Below, piece by piece: positions 9,260 through 17,414 of a stretch of 64,000 nt of DNA. The position numbers and the translations under genes are program-made. The stretch is from Exiguobacterium undae DSM 14481 (lineage in GTDB: Bacteria > Bacillota > Bacilli > Exiguobacteriales > Exiguobacteriaceae): assembly GCF_000620805.1 (NCBI RefSeq), contig NZ_KK211187.1, forward strand, positions 2,605,389 through 2,669,388, in the 5' to 3' direction. Below the pieces are notes generated by a model. The model saw only the letters and a program-made list of their open reading frames with translations. It was not told the origin of the DNA and searched no databases. How positions within the stretch are numbered: the first letter of the stretch is position 1; each line of letters opens with the position of its first letter.

Positions 9260-9806
9260 TAAGGAACATTTGATTTTAGATGCGGCAATGGCTTGTTTTT
9301 CTGAACTGGGTTATAAAGGAACGACGATTGAGCGGATCGCAAAACGCGCTCACGTCGGTAAGCCGACCGTCTATCAATTATTTGAAAGTAAACTCGATTT
9401 ATTTGAATCGCTTGTTACACGTGTCCTGCAAGAAATGAAGGCCGAAGCTGAGAATGCCTATACAAAAACAGCTTCTGTCGAAGAGAACAAACAGGCGATG
9501 ATTGATGCGATCGTCAATCATCAACAGCAACATTTGTTCATTCTGCAAATCACCCAAGAGACACACACTTTAAAATTACAGGAAATGTTTGAGTTGCGCG
9601 TACGGATTGAGCAGCATATCGTCGAGTACATCAAGAACTTGCTCGAGACACGTTTAGAACTCGAGCAACGCTCTCCGGAAGTTCCGGTCGAAGTGACGGC
9701 TTTCTTACTGTTCAAGACCTATATTGCGTTGATTTCTGAATGGCCGTTGATCGGCCCGCCACTCGACTTGAAAACAATCAGCCAAGCGATGTTAAAGTTG
9801 TTATAA
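9246..9806 (+). CDS. TetR/AcrR-family transcriptional regulator
   Basis: The 186-residue protein has an N-terminal helix-turn-helix of TetR type: ILDAAMACFSELGYKGTTIE followed by RIAKRAHVGKPTVYQLFESK within residues 9-55, where the recognition helix is VGKPTVYQLF. The C-terminal ligand/dimer domain is poorly conserved. ATG 9246 lies inside the end of the upstream YhgE-like gene (14-base overlap in a different frame), implying translational coupling and autoregulation of the two-gene operon. Ligand is unknown. A strong terminator follows directly. Confidence 0.88.
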   Translation: MTLSDKEHLILDAAMACFSELGYKGTTIERIAKRAHVGKPTVYQLFESKLDLFESLVTRVLQEMKAEAENAYTKTASVEENKQAMIDAIVNHQQQHLFILQITQETHTLKLQEMFELRVRIEQHIVEYIKNLLETRLELEQRSPEVPVEVTAFLLFKTYIALISEWPLIGPPLDLKTISQAMLKLL

Positions 9807-9807
9807 T

Positions 9808-9842
9808 AAAATAGCCTCTCAATAAATTGAGAGGCTATTTTT
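9808..9842. terminator. Terminator after tetR
   Basis: AAAATAGCCTCTCAAT pairs perfectly with its complement across a 2-base tip, with A and T runs at the ends, two bases after the tetR stop. Confidence 0.85.
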
Positions 9843-9883
9843 GCGTTATCGATTCCCAATCGTACCTGAATGGAGTGTTTTAT

Positions 9884-10162
9884 TTGTCTCAACTTTTACT
9901 GTCCAATCTTCTCTTTACGTTAGCTTTACTGGTCTACGTCATTGTTTCGCTTTTTGATATGTGGAAAGCTTACACCCGTACCAGTTCTAAAACAGATTTT
10001 CTATTTTTTATTTTGACGTTAATCACCTTATTTATCGGATTTCTTGCCTCCCCTTTTCTCGCACTTGCTTTTCAGTGGAAACGAAGCCGGGCGAAGCGGG
10101 TCATCGGGATTCTACTGATTGGTATCCCTTTGACTCTTGTTCTGGTAAGTCGCTTTTTATAA
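9884..10162 (+). CDS. Small three-span membrane protein of unknown function
   Basis: Starting at TTG 9884 (GGAGTG 6 bases upstream) gives a 92-residue protein. An in-frame upstream start at 9827 would begin inside the tetR terminator and is rejected. Three hydrophobic segments lie near residues 5-25, 39-60 and 70-90, separated by basic loops (KAYTRTSSKTD, QWKRSRAKR), the usual positive-inside pattern. I do not recognise the family. It sits alone between two terminators. Confidence 0.6.
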   Translation: MSQLLLSNLLFTLALLVYVIVSLFDMWKAYTRTSSKTDFLFFILTLITLFIGFLASPFLALAFQWKRSRAKRVIGILLIGIPLTLVLVSRFL

Positions 10163-10183
10163 TACAAGCGTTCCTGACGAAAC

Positions 10184-10213
10184 GACCCGTAACTTTTTGT
10201 GCGGGTCATTTTG
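10184..10213 (+). terminator. Terminator after the small membrane protein
   Basis: GACCCG pairs with CGGGTC over a 12-base loop, followed by ATTTTG. The stem is short, and it abuts the 3' end of the convergent phosphoesterase gene. Confidence 0.55.
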
Positions 10214-10948
10214 TCATGTTCTCCCGCCTAAAAAAAGTTTACGCAACAGTTCTTTTTCCGGCATCGGTGCCGCATTAAACGCTTCTAAGTACGGTCGGTC
10301 ATCATACTCCACTTCAATGACATCCACCTTCCACTCTCCGCCGCTCCGCTCGACTAAGGCGAATGGTGCCACAGCTTCCGGCTGACAGCCGAGCGCTCCC
10401 GGGTTTAAGTACGTTACGCCCTCTGCCCGGATGACTTGTTCCGGATGATGGTGTCCAAAACAAATCAGGCTCGCCTGGTGTCCTTTAAACAGATTTGGCA
10501 AGGATTGTTCTGTTCCGTCAACCGCTTTCGCCAATGGTTCCTCTCCGATGGGTTTCTGTTCATCCAGATACGCATAATGTGTAAACAATGCTTCCTGTTT
10601 CGAAAATGTCTTTCGGACGGTTCTTGGGAGCTGCTCCAAAAAACGTTGATTGTCCGGTGTTAACTGATCGGCAATCCATTGATGATGGTTTTTCGCATGA
10701 CGGTAACTGTCCGGATATTTTTGACCATGTATCAACGCAAGGACATTCTCATCATGATTCCCGCTGATGGTCGTCATTTGTGGTGTCGATCGCACAATTT
10801 CGATGACTTCATTCGTTTGTGGTCCGATACCAATCAAATCTCCGAGACAGAAAATTTCTGAGACACCTGTTTCTTCCGTTATTCTTTTTAAAACTGCTTC
10901 TAATGCCGTTGCATTGCCGTGAATATCCGTAATGACTGCAAATTTCAT
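10214..10948 (-). CDS. Calcineurin-like metallophosphoesterase
   Basis: The 244-residue protein shows all metal-binding blocks of the calcineurin-like phosphoesterase fold: TDIHGN (residues 7-12), GDLIGIGP (near 37), GNHDE (near 63), FTHYAY (near 121) and GHHHPE plus NPGALG near 165-185. Two divalent metals would be coordinated by the Asp, His and Asn residues in these motifs. Such proteins hydrolyse phosphodiesters or phosphomonoesters (protein, nucleotide or polyphosphate); the substrate cannot be read from sequence. It is a single gene transcribed away from the structured leader at 11.0 kb. The start ATG 10948 follows a GGGGGCG site. Confidence 0.88.
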   Translation of the reverse strand: MKFAVITDIHGNATALEAVLKRITEETGVSEIFCLGDLIGIGPQTNEVIEIVRSTPQMTTISGNHDENVLALIHGQKYPDSYRHAKNHHQWIADQLTPDNQRFLEQLPRTVRKTFSKQEALFTHYAYLDEQKPIGEEPLAKAVDGTEQSLPNLFKGHQASLICFGHHHPEQVIRAEGVTYLNPGALGCQPEAVAPFALVERSGGEWKVDVIEVEYDDRPYLEAFNAAPMPEKELLRKLFLGGRT

Positions 10949-11023
10949 GTAAACGCCCCCATCGCTAATTTAACGCCATTCCTGCCTTTTCCCTTGTTTC
11001 ATACGAAAAATCCATAAAAAATA

Positions 11024-11038
11024 AATTGTCAGAAAATA
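11024..11038. promoter_or_regulatory. CodY-like box upstream of the EIIC-like gene leader
   Basis: AATTGTCAGAAAATA matches the CodY consensus AATTTTCWGAAAATT at 13 of 15 positions. It sits just upstream of a possible promoter TTGATT (11039-11044) with TAGGCT 17 bases further on. CodY would repress when GTP and branched-chain amino acids are plentiful. Confidence 0.5.
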
Positions 11039-11098
11039 TTGATTATTCGTTTTAGCCATGTTAGGCTTAGAAAAATTCACGGAGAGGAGAACACCTTT

Positions 11099-11152
11099 AT
11101 GTCTTTACACCAAACTGCAGGCCGACTGATTATTCTATGCTCGAGGGACTGA
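11099..11152 (+). CDS. Candidate 17-residue leader peptide
   Basis: A GGAGAGGAG ribosome-binding site (11081-11089) precedes ATG 11099, opening a 17-codon ORF (MSLHQTAGRLIILCSRD) that stops at 11152, followed by three hairpins and a terminator before the EIIC-like gene. The placement is that of a leader peptide or upstream ORF in an attenuation-type control region. There is no run of one codon that would name an amino acid signal. It could also be a fortuitous ORF in a structured RNA leader, but the ribosome-binding site is unusually good. Confidence 0.45.
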   Translation: MSLHQTAGRLIILCSRD

Positions 11153-11260
11153 AACCTTTCCGATGACATTTCGGAATTGATTTTGGGCCCTCCTTTCGAT
11201 GCATCGAATGAGGCGCCCGCAGGAATGATGGCGCCTATCCGATAACGGATAGGTTTTTTT
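11153..11260 (+). promoter_or_regulatory. Structured leader ending in an intrinsic terminator (putative attenuator or riboswitch)
   Basis: After the short ORF come a TTCCGA/TCGGAA-type hairpin (about 11157-11176), a larger fold in which GGGCCCTC can pair with GAGGCGCCC around the palindrome TCGATGCATCGA, an alternative GGCGCC/GGCGCC pairing, and at 11234-11260 a terminator with stem CCTATCCG/CGGATAGG, ATAA loop and seven T. The terminator lies directly before the coding region, so readthrough must be controlled. It matches none of the riboswitch consensus sequences I know (SAM, T-box, TPP, lysine, purine, ykkC, ydaO). Confidence 0.55.
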
Positions 11261-11285
11261 AATGGCAAAACGAAAAAGAGAGAGG

Positions 11286-12308
11286 ATGAGTGAGTTGAAG
11301 GAATATGCGATGGATCGAATGGTGAAAGTGTCTGCCGGTATGGCGAATGCCGTCTTGGTGACGTTAGGAGTAGGATTATTGATTGAAACGTTCGGCAACT
11401 TGTTACATATTGAGATGCTGTTGACGATTGGCGGTGTTGCCAAGGTCCTGCTTGCACCTGCTCTTGGAGCCGGCATCGCTTATCAACTCGGCGGGAATAC
11501 GCTTGTTTTATTCAGTGCCATGATTGCCGCAACGATTGGCGGAGCGGCACTTCAGCCAACGGACGCCGGACTTGTCCTCGTGCCGGGTCAACCAATCAGT
11601 GCATTGCTCGCTGCTGCCGTCGCCGTATTCGTCGGTAAACGAATGACCGGGAAAACCAAATTCGATATGATGGTCATTCCCGTCAGCGCCGTTCTTGCCG
11701 GTGGTGTGACAGGCATCGCTGCCGCTGCTGTTACGACACCTTTATTAACACGATTCAGTGCTATGGTCACGACATCCGTCGAATCTTCTCCAATCGCGAC
11801 ATCACTTGTCATCGCCCTTATTTTTAGTGTCTTATTGATGTCACCTGCTTCATCTGCCGCACTCGCGATTGCTCTTCAGCTCGATCCCGTCGCCAGTGCT
11901 GCTGCCTTGATCGGTTGCTCCGCCCAGTTCGTCGGCTTTACGTTGATGGCTTATCGTCAGACCGATCCCGGTGGATTGATTGCTTCTTTCTTCGTCACAC
12001 CAAAAGTCCAGTTTCCAAACATCGTCAAAAATCCACGATTGGTCGTCGCTCCGTTCTTGGCTGCCATGATTTCAGCGCCGATCGCGACACTTGTTCTCTC
12101 ACTGGAAGTACCGTACGAATTAGCGGGACTTGGTCTAAACTCGATGATTGCGCCGCTCAACATCTTCGTCAATCAAGGATTCAACGCCTTTCTTGTCTTT
12201 GTTGCGACCGGCGTGCTTCTTCCCGGTATCTTGACGCTCGTCTTTTACCGGATGACGACAATGGTCGGTTGGACAAAAATGGGCGATCTTCGTTTAGAGA
12301 TCCAATAA
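11286..12308 (+). CDS. EIIC-like membrane protein (PTS_EIIC_2 family)
   Basis: A polytopic protein of about 340 residues with roughly ten glycine/alanine-rich membrane spans. Stretches such as GGNTLVLFSAMIAATIGGAA, VSAVLAGGVTGIAAAAVTTP and LNSMIAPLNIFVNQGFNAF match the PF13303-type EIIC_2 proteins, annotated as PTS sugar permease components although they lack EIIA/EIIB domains and known sugars. The start is unclear: ATG 11262 touches the leader terminator, ATG 11286 and TTG 11295 have AGAGAGG, and ATG 11310 has AAGGA seven bases upstream; I use 11286. No PTS partner genes lie nearby. A leader with a small ORF, terminator and CodY-like box suggests nutritional control. Confidence 0.7.
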   Translation: MSELKEYAMDRMVKVSAGMANAVLVTLGVGLLIETFGNLLHIEMLLTIGGVAKVLLAPALGAGIAYQLGGNTLVLFSAMIAATIGGAALQPTDAGLVLVPGQPISALLAAAVAVFVGKRMTGKTKFDMMVIPVSAVLAGGVTGIAAAAVTTPLLTRFSAMVTTSVESSPIATSLVIALIFSVLLMSPASSAALAIALQLDPVASAAALIGCSAQFVGFTLMAYRQTDPGGLIASFFVTPKVQFPNIVKNPRLVVAPFLAAMISAPIATLVLSLEVPYELAGLGLNSMIAPLNIFVNQGFNAFLVFVATGVLLPGILTLVFYRMTTMVGWTKMGDLRLEIQ

Positions 12309-12317
12309 GGCTCAATT

Positions 12318-12357
12318 GCTATTCCTTTCATTGTTAATGAAGGAATAGCTTTTTTTA
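12318..12357 (+). terminator. Terminator after EIIC-like gene
   Basis: GCTATTCCTT...AAGGAATAGC stem with extra CAT/ATG pairs, followed by eight T, starting 10 bases after the stop. Confidence 0.85.
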
Positions 12358-12360
12358 TCC

Positions 12361-12397
12361 AAAAAAATCCCGTTCATCAAAAGATGATCGGGATTTT
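12361..12397 (-). terminator. Terminator of tRNA-Val copy 1
   Basis: On the minus strand AATCCCG(A)TCATC pairs with GATGA(A)CGGGATT and runs into seven T. It starts five bases after the tRNA discriminator base. Confidence 0.8.
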
Positions 12398-12401
12398 GGT
12401 A

Positions 12402-12474
12402 TGATTCTGACTGGGCTCGAACCAGCGACCTCTACCCTGTCAAGGTAGCGCTCTCCCAGCTGAGCTACAGAATC
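12402..12474 (-). tRNA. tRNA-Val (anticodon GAC), copy 1
   Basis: Read on the minus strand, the acceptor arms GATTCTG/CAGAATC pair 7/7, TA at 8-9 is followed by GCTC...GAGC (D arm), CTACC-TTGACAG-GGTAG (anticodon arm, anticodon GAC), AGGTC variable loop and GCTGG-TTCGAGC-CCAGT (T arm, one G-T), then discriminator A. CCA is not encoded. A promoter lies upstream: TTTACA and a perfect TATAAT (12502-12507) 16 bases apart. It is transcribed alone. An identical copy is at 22916-22988. Confidence 0.95.
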
Positions 12475-12501
12475 ATGTGATGTCGTACTGGGTATATGTT
12501 T

Positions 12502-12529
12502 ATTATAGCAACATATCGAAATGTGTAAA
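12502..12529 (-). promoter_or_regulatory. Promoter of tRNA-Val copy 1
   Basis: Minus-strand TTTACA (12524-12529) and TATAAT (12502-12507) with a 16-base spacer, about 28 bases upstream of the tRNA 5' end. Confidence 0.65.
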
Positions 12530-12582
12530 GTATTTTTTATGATTTTCTTTTATTTTTTTTCTTCTGTGGCAACAGTTCAAAG

Positions 12583-12611
12583 TTGCAGGGTTTTCCTCCG
12601 TCCTCTACTAT
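12583..12611 (+). promoter_or_regulatory. SigA-type promoter of the RND pump gene
   Basis: TTGCAG (12583-12588) and TACTAT (12606-12611) are 17 bases apart, 37 bases before the TTG start at 12649. Confidence 0.6.
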
Positions 12612-12648
12612 GTAAATAAGCACATATAAAATAAAGGAGGGGTACCCG

Positions 12649-15600
12649 TTGAATTTTTTAACAAGATTTAGTTTGAAGAACTCAGTTGCCGTGTTTATTA
12701 TTGCCATTCTTTTAATTTTAGGCGGCGTGTATTCGTTTACTCAGCTCAAAGTAGATCAGTTTCCTGAAATCGAATTTCCTCAAATTTCAGTAGAAGCCGT
12801 TTATCCAGGTGCATCCCCAGATGATGTCGACAAACAAGTCGTCTCAAAACTGGAAACCGCACTCAAAGGAGTCGAGGGCTCCACCAAAATTACGAGCTCT
12901 GCCTATGAAAGTATCGGGATCATCAATATCGAATTCCCATTTGATACGGATATGGACAAGGTCGAACAACAAATTGATGCTGCCATCCAAGATGCAAATC
13001 TTCCGGAAGAAGCAACAACAAAGTTAAATCGTTTTTCATTTGGATCGTTCCCGATCTACAACATTTCCTTCTTTAGTAAAGATGGAAAAGAAATTGAATC
13101 CTTATTAAAGGATGAAATCGAACCAGAACTCAACAAAATTCCCGGCATCAACAGTGTTTCCGTCGGTGGTTACAAAGACGACCTCGTTCAAATCACTGTC
13201 GACAATGATAAGGCGACAGCTGCCGGCTTGTCGTTAACCAGCATCAAAGAACAAATCAATGCCAAATACGTATCGTTCCCGTCTGGTCAACTTGCAGAAG
13301 GTGATTCAAAAATCCCGATTCGGGTCGAAGAAAAGCTGGAAAACTTAGATAAGTTAAAAAATCTTCAGCTGACCTCTACTGTTGCGTCAAGTCCGGCAAC
13401 AGGCGCCCCATCAGGTCCTCCTGCAGGAGGATCCGGTTCAGAAACCGGTGCACCAGGTGCACCAGAAGAAGCAGAACCAGCAGAACCAATCCGTCTCGGA
13501 GATATCGCAGAAATCGAAGCCGTTTCCGAGCAAAGTGAAAAAACACGTTACAACTTAAAAGATTCGTTATCGATGGCCATCACGAAAAAACAAGATGCCA
13601 ACACTGTTGAAATTGCAGATGGTGTCACAAACATCTTGAACAAATACGATGATCAAATCGATTATACGATCGGAATCGATTCAGCTAAAGATATTGAGGA
13701 GTCGGTTGCCACTCTCGTAAAAGAAGGATTACTCGGTGCCTTGTTTGCTTCTCTTGCCGTCCTCCTCTTCTTACGAAACATCCGGGCGACCATCATTGCC
13801 ATCGTCTCGATCCCGCTGTCGATTTTAATTGCGGCGATCTTCTTGAACTGGCAGGACATCTCGCTAAATATCATGACCCTTGGTGGTATGGCGGTTGCCG
13901 TCGGTCGTGTCGTCGATGACAGTATCGTCGTCATCGAAAATATCTTCCGGCGGGTCCGAAAATCAGATTCAGGTATGACGAATGAAATCATCGAGCAATC
14001 GACGAAAGAGATCTTAAAAGCGATCACGTCTTCTACCTTGACGACCGTCGTTGTCTTTTTACCAATCGGTTTTGTCGGTGGCATCACAGGGAAATTCTTC
14101 CTGCCATTCGCCTTGACGATCATCTTCTCGTTACTCGCTTCGCTTCTCGTTGCGATCACGATTGTACCAATCTTAGCGAAATTTGCCTTCAAAAAAGTAC
14201 CTGCTGAAGAAAAAGAAGGTGCCTTGCAACGTTGGTATGGAAAACTGATTGAAAAATCACTGTCGCACAAAGCGATCATTCTCGTTGTTTCATTCTTATT
14301 GCTCGGCGGTTCGCTTGCAATCGTGCCGCAACTCGGGTTTACGTTCATTCCAAACGAAGCTTCCAAAACATTGACGGCTTCGCTTGAACTTCCCGCTGCA
14401 ACATCTCTTGAGAAAACAAGTGATGTTTCGCTTAACATGGAAAAGATGTTCGACCAGGAAGACGCGATTGCCGATGTCACGACTTCAGTCGGTGCCCGTG
14501 ATTTCACGACAGGTCTGCGTCTCGATAACAAAGCAAGTTACTTCTTGAATCTAAAAGACGGCGCTGATGTCGAACAGACGATCAAGTCGCTCGAAACACA
14601 GATGGAAGACATTGCGAAAGAAGACGACGTTGATGTTAAAATCAGTATCGCTGAACTTTCGACAGGTGGTCCGCCATCGAACAACAATGTCGATGTCGAT
14701 CTATTCTCAACGGATCTTGAAGCGTTACAACAAGCAGCAAAACTCGTTGAAGATAACATGACTAAAAACAACGATTTGAAATACGTCACGAATAACTTCA
14801 GCGAGAAACAGAAACAGTTCCTCGTTGAGATTGATCCTGAAAAAGCAAGTGATCGTGGTTTATCCGGCTTCCAGATTCTTGGTACGGTCAACGATCAAAC
14901 CAAACCGGTTACCGTCGGAACGCTTAACCTCGACGATAAAGACCAAAACGTTCAATTGTCTTACCAAGAAGATTTGACATCAAAAGCAGATCTTGAAAAC
15001 GTACAGTTGTTCTCGGCAGCTGGTCCTGTCGCCTTAAAAGATGTCGCGACAGTAAACGAAGTCGAGACGTTCACGTCGATTCAGAAACTGGATGGAAAAG
15101 TGTACGCACGTGTTTCTGGACAAGTGAAGGGCGATAACGTCCAAACGGTTTCAAGCGACGTCAAAGCAGACGTCGAAAAAATCGACTTGCCCGACGGTGT
15201 CTCGTTAACGAGTGGTGGCGGAAACGACGATACGGTCGAAATCTTCCAATCGCTTGGTATTGCCATCGTCGTCGCCATCGGACTTGTCTACTTGACGATG
15301 CTGATCACGTTCGGAAAAGCACGGATTCCGTTCATCATCTTGTCATCGCTCATCTTCGTTCCGATCGGCTCACTCGTTACCTTGTTCTTGGCAAACGAGC
15401 CGTTATCCGTCAGTGTCATGATTGGTTTCTTGATGCTCATAGGTATCGTAACGACCAATGCCATCGTTCTCGTCGACCGGATTGGACAGAACATCACACG
15501 TGGTTTACCGATCCGCGAATCGTTGATCGAAGCTGGTAAAACACGACTTCGCCCAATCTTGATGACAGCATTCGCAACCATCATGGCCCTTGTTCCGCTG

Positions 15601-15756
15601 GCACTCACTACGTCATCCGGCACATTGATTTCAAAAGGTCTCGCCTTGACGGTCATCGGTGGATTAACGACTTCAACGCTCTTGACGTTGATCATTGTCC
15701 CTGTCGTCTACGAACTGTTCTTCTTCAAAAAAGTGAAAAAAGAACGTCAGTCCTAA
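12649..15756 (+). CDS. swrC: SwrC-like RND (AcrB/HAE1-type) efflux transporter
   Basis: The 1035-residue protein has the RND layout: a first membrane helix (residues 12-30), a large extracellular domain, helices 2-6 near 360-530, helix 7 near 545, a second extracellular domain and five C-terminal helices. Conserved pieces include QFPEIEFPQISVEAVYPGAS, GGMAVAVGRVVDDSIVVIEN (proton-relay helix 4) and GIVTTNAIVLVDR. It resembles B. subtilis SwrC/YerP, which expels surfactin-type amphiphiles by proton motive force. A low-complexity Pro/Gly/Ala/Glu insert at about residues 243-280 is unusual and probably a flexible surface loop. Start is TTG 12649 after AAGGAGGGG. No membrane-fusion partner is encoded beside it, as is usual for Gram-positive RND pumps. 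Confidence 0.88.
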   Translation: MNFLTRFSLKNSVAVFIIAILLILGGVYSFTQLKVDQFPEIEFPQISVEAVYPGASPDDVDKQVVSKLETALKGVEGSTKITSSAYESIGIINIEFPFDTDMDKVEQQIDAAIQDANLPEEATTKLNRFSFGSFPIYNISFFSKDGKEIESLLKDEIEPELNKIPGINSVSVGGYKDDLVQITVDNDKATAAGLSLTSIKEQINAKYVSFPSGQLAEGDSKIPIRVEEKLENLDKLKNLQLTSTVASSPATGAPSGPPAGGSGSETGAPGAPEEAEPAEPIRLGDIAEIEAVSEQSEKTRYNLKDSLSMAITKKQDANTVEIADGVTNILNKYDDQIDYTIGIDSAKDIEESVATLVKEGLLGALFASLAVLLFLRNIRATIIAIVSIPLSILIAAIFLNWQDISLNIMTLGGMAVAVGRVVDDSIVVIENIFRRVRKSDSGMTNEIIEQSTKEILKAITSSTLTTVVVFLPIGFVGGITGKFFLPFALTIIFSLLASLLVAITIVPILAKFAFKKVPAEEKEGALQRWYGKLIEKSLSHKAIILVVSFLLLGGSLAIVPQLGFTFIPNEASKTLTASLELPAATSLEKTSDVSLNMEKMFDQEDAIADVTTSVGARDFTTGLRLDNKASYFLNLKDGADVEQTIKSLETQMEDIAKEDDVDVKISIAELSTGGPPSNNNVDVDLFSTDLEALQQAAKLVEDNMTKNNDLKYVTNNFSEKQKQFLVEIDPEKASDRGLSGFQILGTVNDQTKPVTVGTLNLDDKDQNVQLSYQEDLTSKADLENVQLFSAAGPVALKDVATVNEVETFTSIQKLDGKVYARVSGQVKGDNVQTVSSDVKADVEKIDLPDGVSLTSGGGNDDTVEIFQSLGIAIVVAIGLVYLTMLITFGKARIPFIILSSLIFVPIGSLVTLFLANEPLSVSVMIGFLMLIGIVTTNAIVLVDRIGQNITRGLPIRESLIEAGKTRLRPILMTAFATIMALVPLALTTSSGTLISKGLALTVIGGLTTSTLLTLIIVPVVYELFFFKKVKKERQS

Positions 15757-15797
15757 CAAAAAATCCTTCTCTCATTTATGAGGGAAGGATTTTTTTG
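15757..15797. terminator. Bidirectional terminator between RND pump and DUF1269 gene
   Basis: AAATCCTTCTCTCAT pairs with ATGAGGGAAGGATTT (one G-T) across TT, flanked by A and T runs. Confidence 0.8.
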
Positions 15798-15798
15798 A

Positions 15799-16275
15799 TT
15801 ATTTCTCAAGCACTTCATCAGTTCGATCAATCGTTCCGTTATGTTTAGCGACAAGACCGTCCAGTACAGACGGTTCAAATTCTTCACCAATCGCAATGAT
15901 TCCTGTTTTTCCGGGTGGAATCACACCGAGTGTACGTTTAAACGTTTCCTGGACGGCTTGATTTTCTTTTAAATCCTTTGAGCCGCCAATCAACATCCCT
16001 GTCATCGAGCCTAACAGAATGCCGAACGGTCCTCCGAGAATCCCGACGGCCATCCCAATTAAAGAACCTTTGAAAGCTTTATTCGAGCCGCTTAAATCGA
16101 CCGCATCTTCAAACGAAAACGCTCCGCTTTCACTTCGTTTAATGACAGCGATTTGTTCAAAATCAACTTGACCGTTGGCATGATACTTTTTCAGTTCACT
16201 GAACACTTGATACGATGTCGCCTCTTCTTCGAATGTAAAGGTAATGATATGATGCTTCTCTTCTTTTTTAGCCAC
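15799..16275 (-). CDS. DUF1269 family protein with glycine-zipper membrane region
   Basis: With the start at GTG 16275 (GAGGTGG five bases upstream) the product has 158 residues; an in-frame start at 16329 lacks a good ribosome-binding site. The N-terminal part (HHIITFTFEEEATSYQVFSE) and the central glycine-rich segment LIGMAVGILGGPFGILLGSM match DUF1269, often annotated as general stress proteins. The glycine zipper suggests membrane insertion or oligomerisation. A faint SigB-like GTTTCG-15-GGTAAA lies upstream but is too degenerate to assert. It converges on the RND pump gene. Confidence 0.72.
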   Translation of the reverse strand: MAKKEEKHHIITFTFEEEATSYQVFSELKKYHANGQVDFEQIAVIKRSESGAFSFEDAVDLSGSNKAFKGSLIGMAVGILGGPFGILLGSMTGMLIGGSKDLKENQAVQETFKRTLGVIPPGKTGIIAIGEEFEPSVLDGLVAKHNGTIDRTDEVLEK

Positions 16276-16367
16276 AGCTTCCACCTCTTTCACAAAAGAC
16301 AGACCGCAACCGTTGACGATGAGTGACACACCATTTATTTACCATTCGTCGCTTGAAACGAAACCTG

Positions 16368-17180
16368 TTACGGCGTCATCGGTTTCCCCGGTTCCAACTT
16401 GTAGTATTCTTCCATCGTCAAGCCGCTCACCTTCAACTGGGCAGCAAGCGTCGCCCCGACATAACGAAAATGCCAGCTTTCATACGTATAGCCGGTCCAT
16501 GATTCTTTACCGAGCGGATAGCGGAGATGGAACCCGTAACGGTGGGCATTCGCAGCCAGCCACTTTGCCTCTTTTGTACTCGAGAAGCTGAACTTCGCAT
16601 ATTTGGAAGAGTCTGCTCCGCCGATATCGAAACCAAGTCCTGTCTGATGCTCACTTCTCCCGGGTTGTGCACTGTACGTACTTGCTTTTTCAAAACCGTC
16701 CCGTGCCACATACTTGTCAAACAGAGCTTTTTGATAGGCATACGAACGGTATGTACTGAATGCAACCAAGGTGATTTTTTCTTTTTTGGCAGCGAGCTTC
16801 ATCTTTTCAAAGGCAGCTCGCGCCACCGTACTCTCACCGGGAGCATACGACGAACGGAGTGGGTAATTCGGATTGACGATCAACGTCTTGCCGATGCGTA
16901 ATCCGCCGATTTGTTGATCGGTCAGCAAATATTTTGAGCTGGCATAACCCGTCTTCGTTCCATATCGCACTTTCGACCACGTTCCAAGTCGGCTGATCTC
17001 GTTTACATAGACGCCCGTCGGAATGATCGTGACGACTGCTTTTTCCGTCGATGCACCGGCCCGAAGGTTAAGGGGTGTTTTCGCTTGACGGTAACTCGAA
17101 GCTTCTGCCGCGAGAGAAAAGCTGACCGTTGACGTGACGACCGCTAATAAAACGAGCATCGTTTGTTTCATCTTTTTCAT
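16368..17180 (-). CDS. Secreted VanY-type D-alanyl-D-alanine carboxypeptidase with SH3b domain
   Basis: The 270-residue precursor has a signal peptide (KKMKQ basic start, hydrophobic core, AEA-SS cleavage region near 27), then a bacterial SH3 domain (PLNLRAGASTEKAVVTIIPT, GTWSKVRYGTKTGYASS, about 36-90), then an M15B/VanY peptidase domain. Zinc-site motifs are visible: SEHQTGLGFDIG (His and Asp ligands, near 180) and ESWHFRYVG (catalytic Glu and third His, near 235). It would trim the terminal D-Ala of peptidoglycan stem peptides, the SH3b domain anchoring it to the wall. Start is ATG 17180, or ATG 17171 as an alternative. It is a stand-alone gene. Confidence 0.9.
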   Translation of the reverse strand: MKKMKQTMLVLLAVVTSTVSFSLAAEASSYRQAKTPLNLRAGASTEKAVVTIIPTGVYVNEISRLGTWSKVRYGTKTGYASSKYLLTDQQIGGLRIGKTLIVNPNYPLRSSYAPGESTVARAAFEKMKLAAKKEKITLVAFSTYRSYAYQKALFDKYVARDGFEKASTYSAQPGRSEHQTGLGFDIGGADSSKYAKFSFSSTKEAKWLAANAHRYGFHLRYPLGKESWTGYTYESWHFRYVGATLAAQLKVSGLTMEEYYKLEPGKPMTP

Positions 17181-17414
17181 GGTTCGTATAAACTCCTTTT
17201 TTCAAGAACAGGGTAATGAATCTTTGATTTTAGAATAACATTCATTTCAAGACGTCACCATTTTTTGTTCATGGTGTAATCAAAATGAATTAATTCCCTG
17301 TTTTATTCAAATGAATGCGTTCTCGATGATTGAATCTCGTCTGGTTCGGGTAAATATCGGTTGTATGCGTTTTCTTTGAATAATGATTGGCATCAGTCAA
17401 GGGGGCGAATCTTC

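Noticed and set aside
9827-9883. Upstream start for the small membrane protein
   Set aside because: It begins inside the tetR terminator stem; TTG 9884 with GGAGTG is the better start.
11099-11285. Broken gene (frameshift) upstream of the EIIC-like gene
   Set aside because: After the stop at 11152 no frame continues with recognisable protein sequence, and the region is dense in hairpins, which fits an RNA leader better.
13662-14531. 289-residue minus-strand ORF
   Set aside because: It lies entirely opposite the RND pump gene, has a composition typical of antisense shadow translation and no ribosome-binding site.
16275-16370. SigB promoter for the DUF1269 gene
   Set aside because: GTTTCG-15-GGTAAA has too many mismatches and a marginal spacer to claim.
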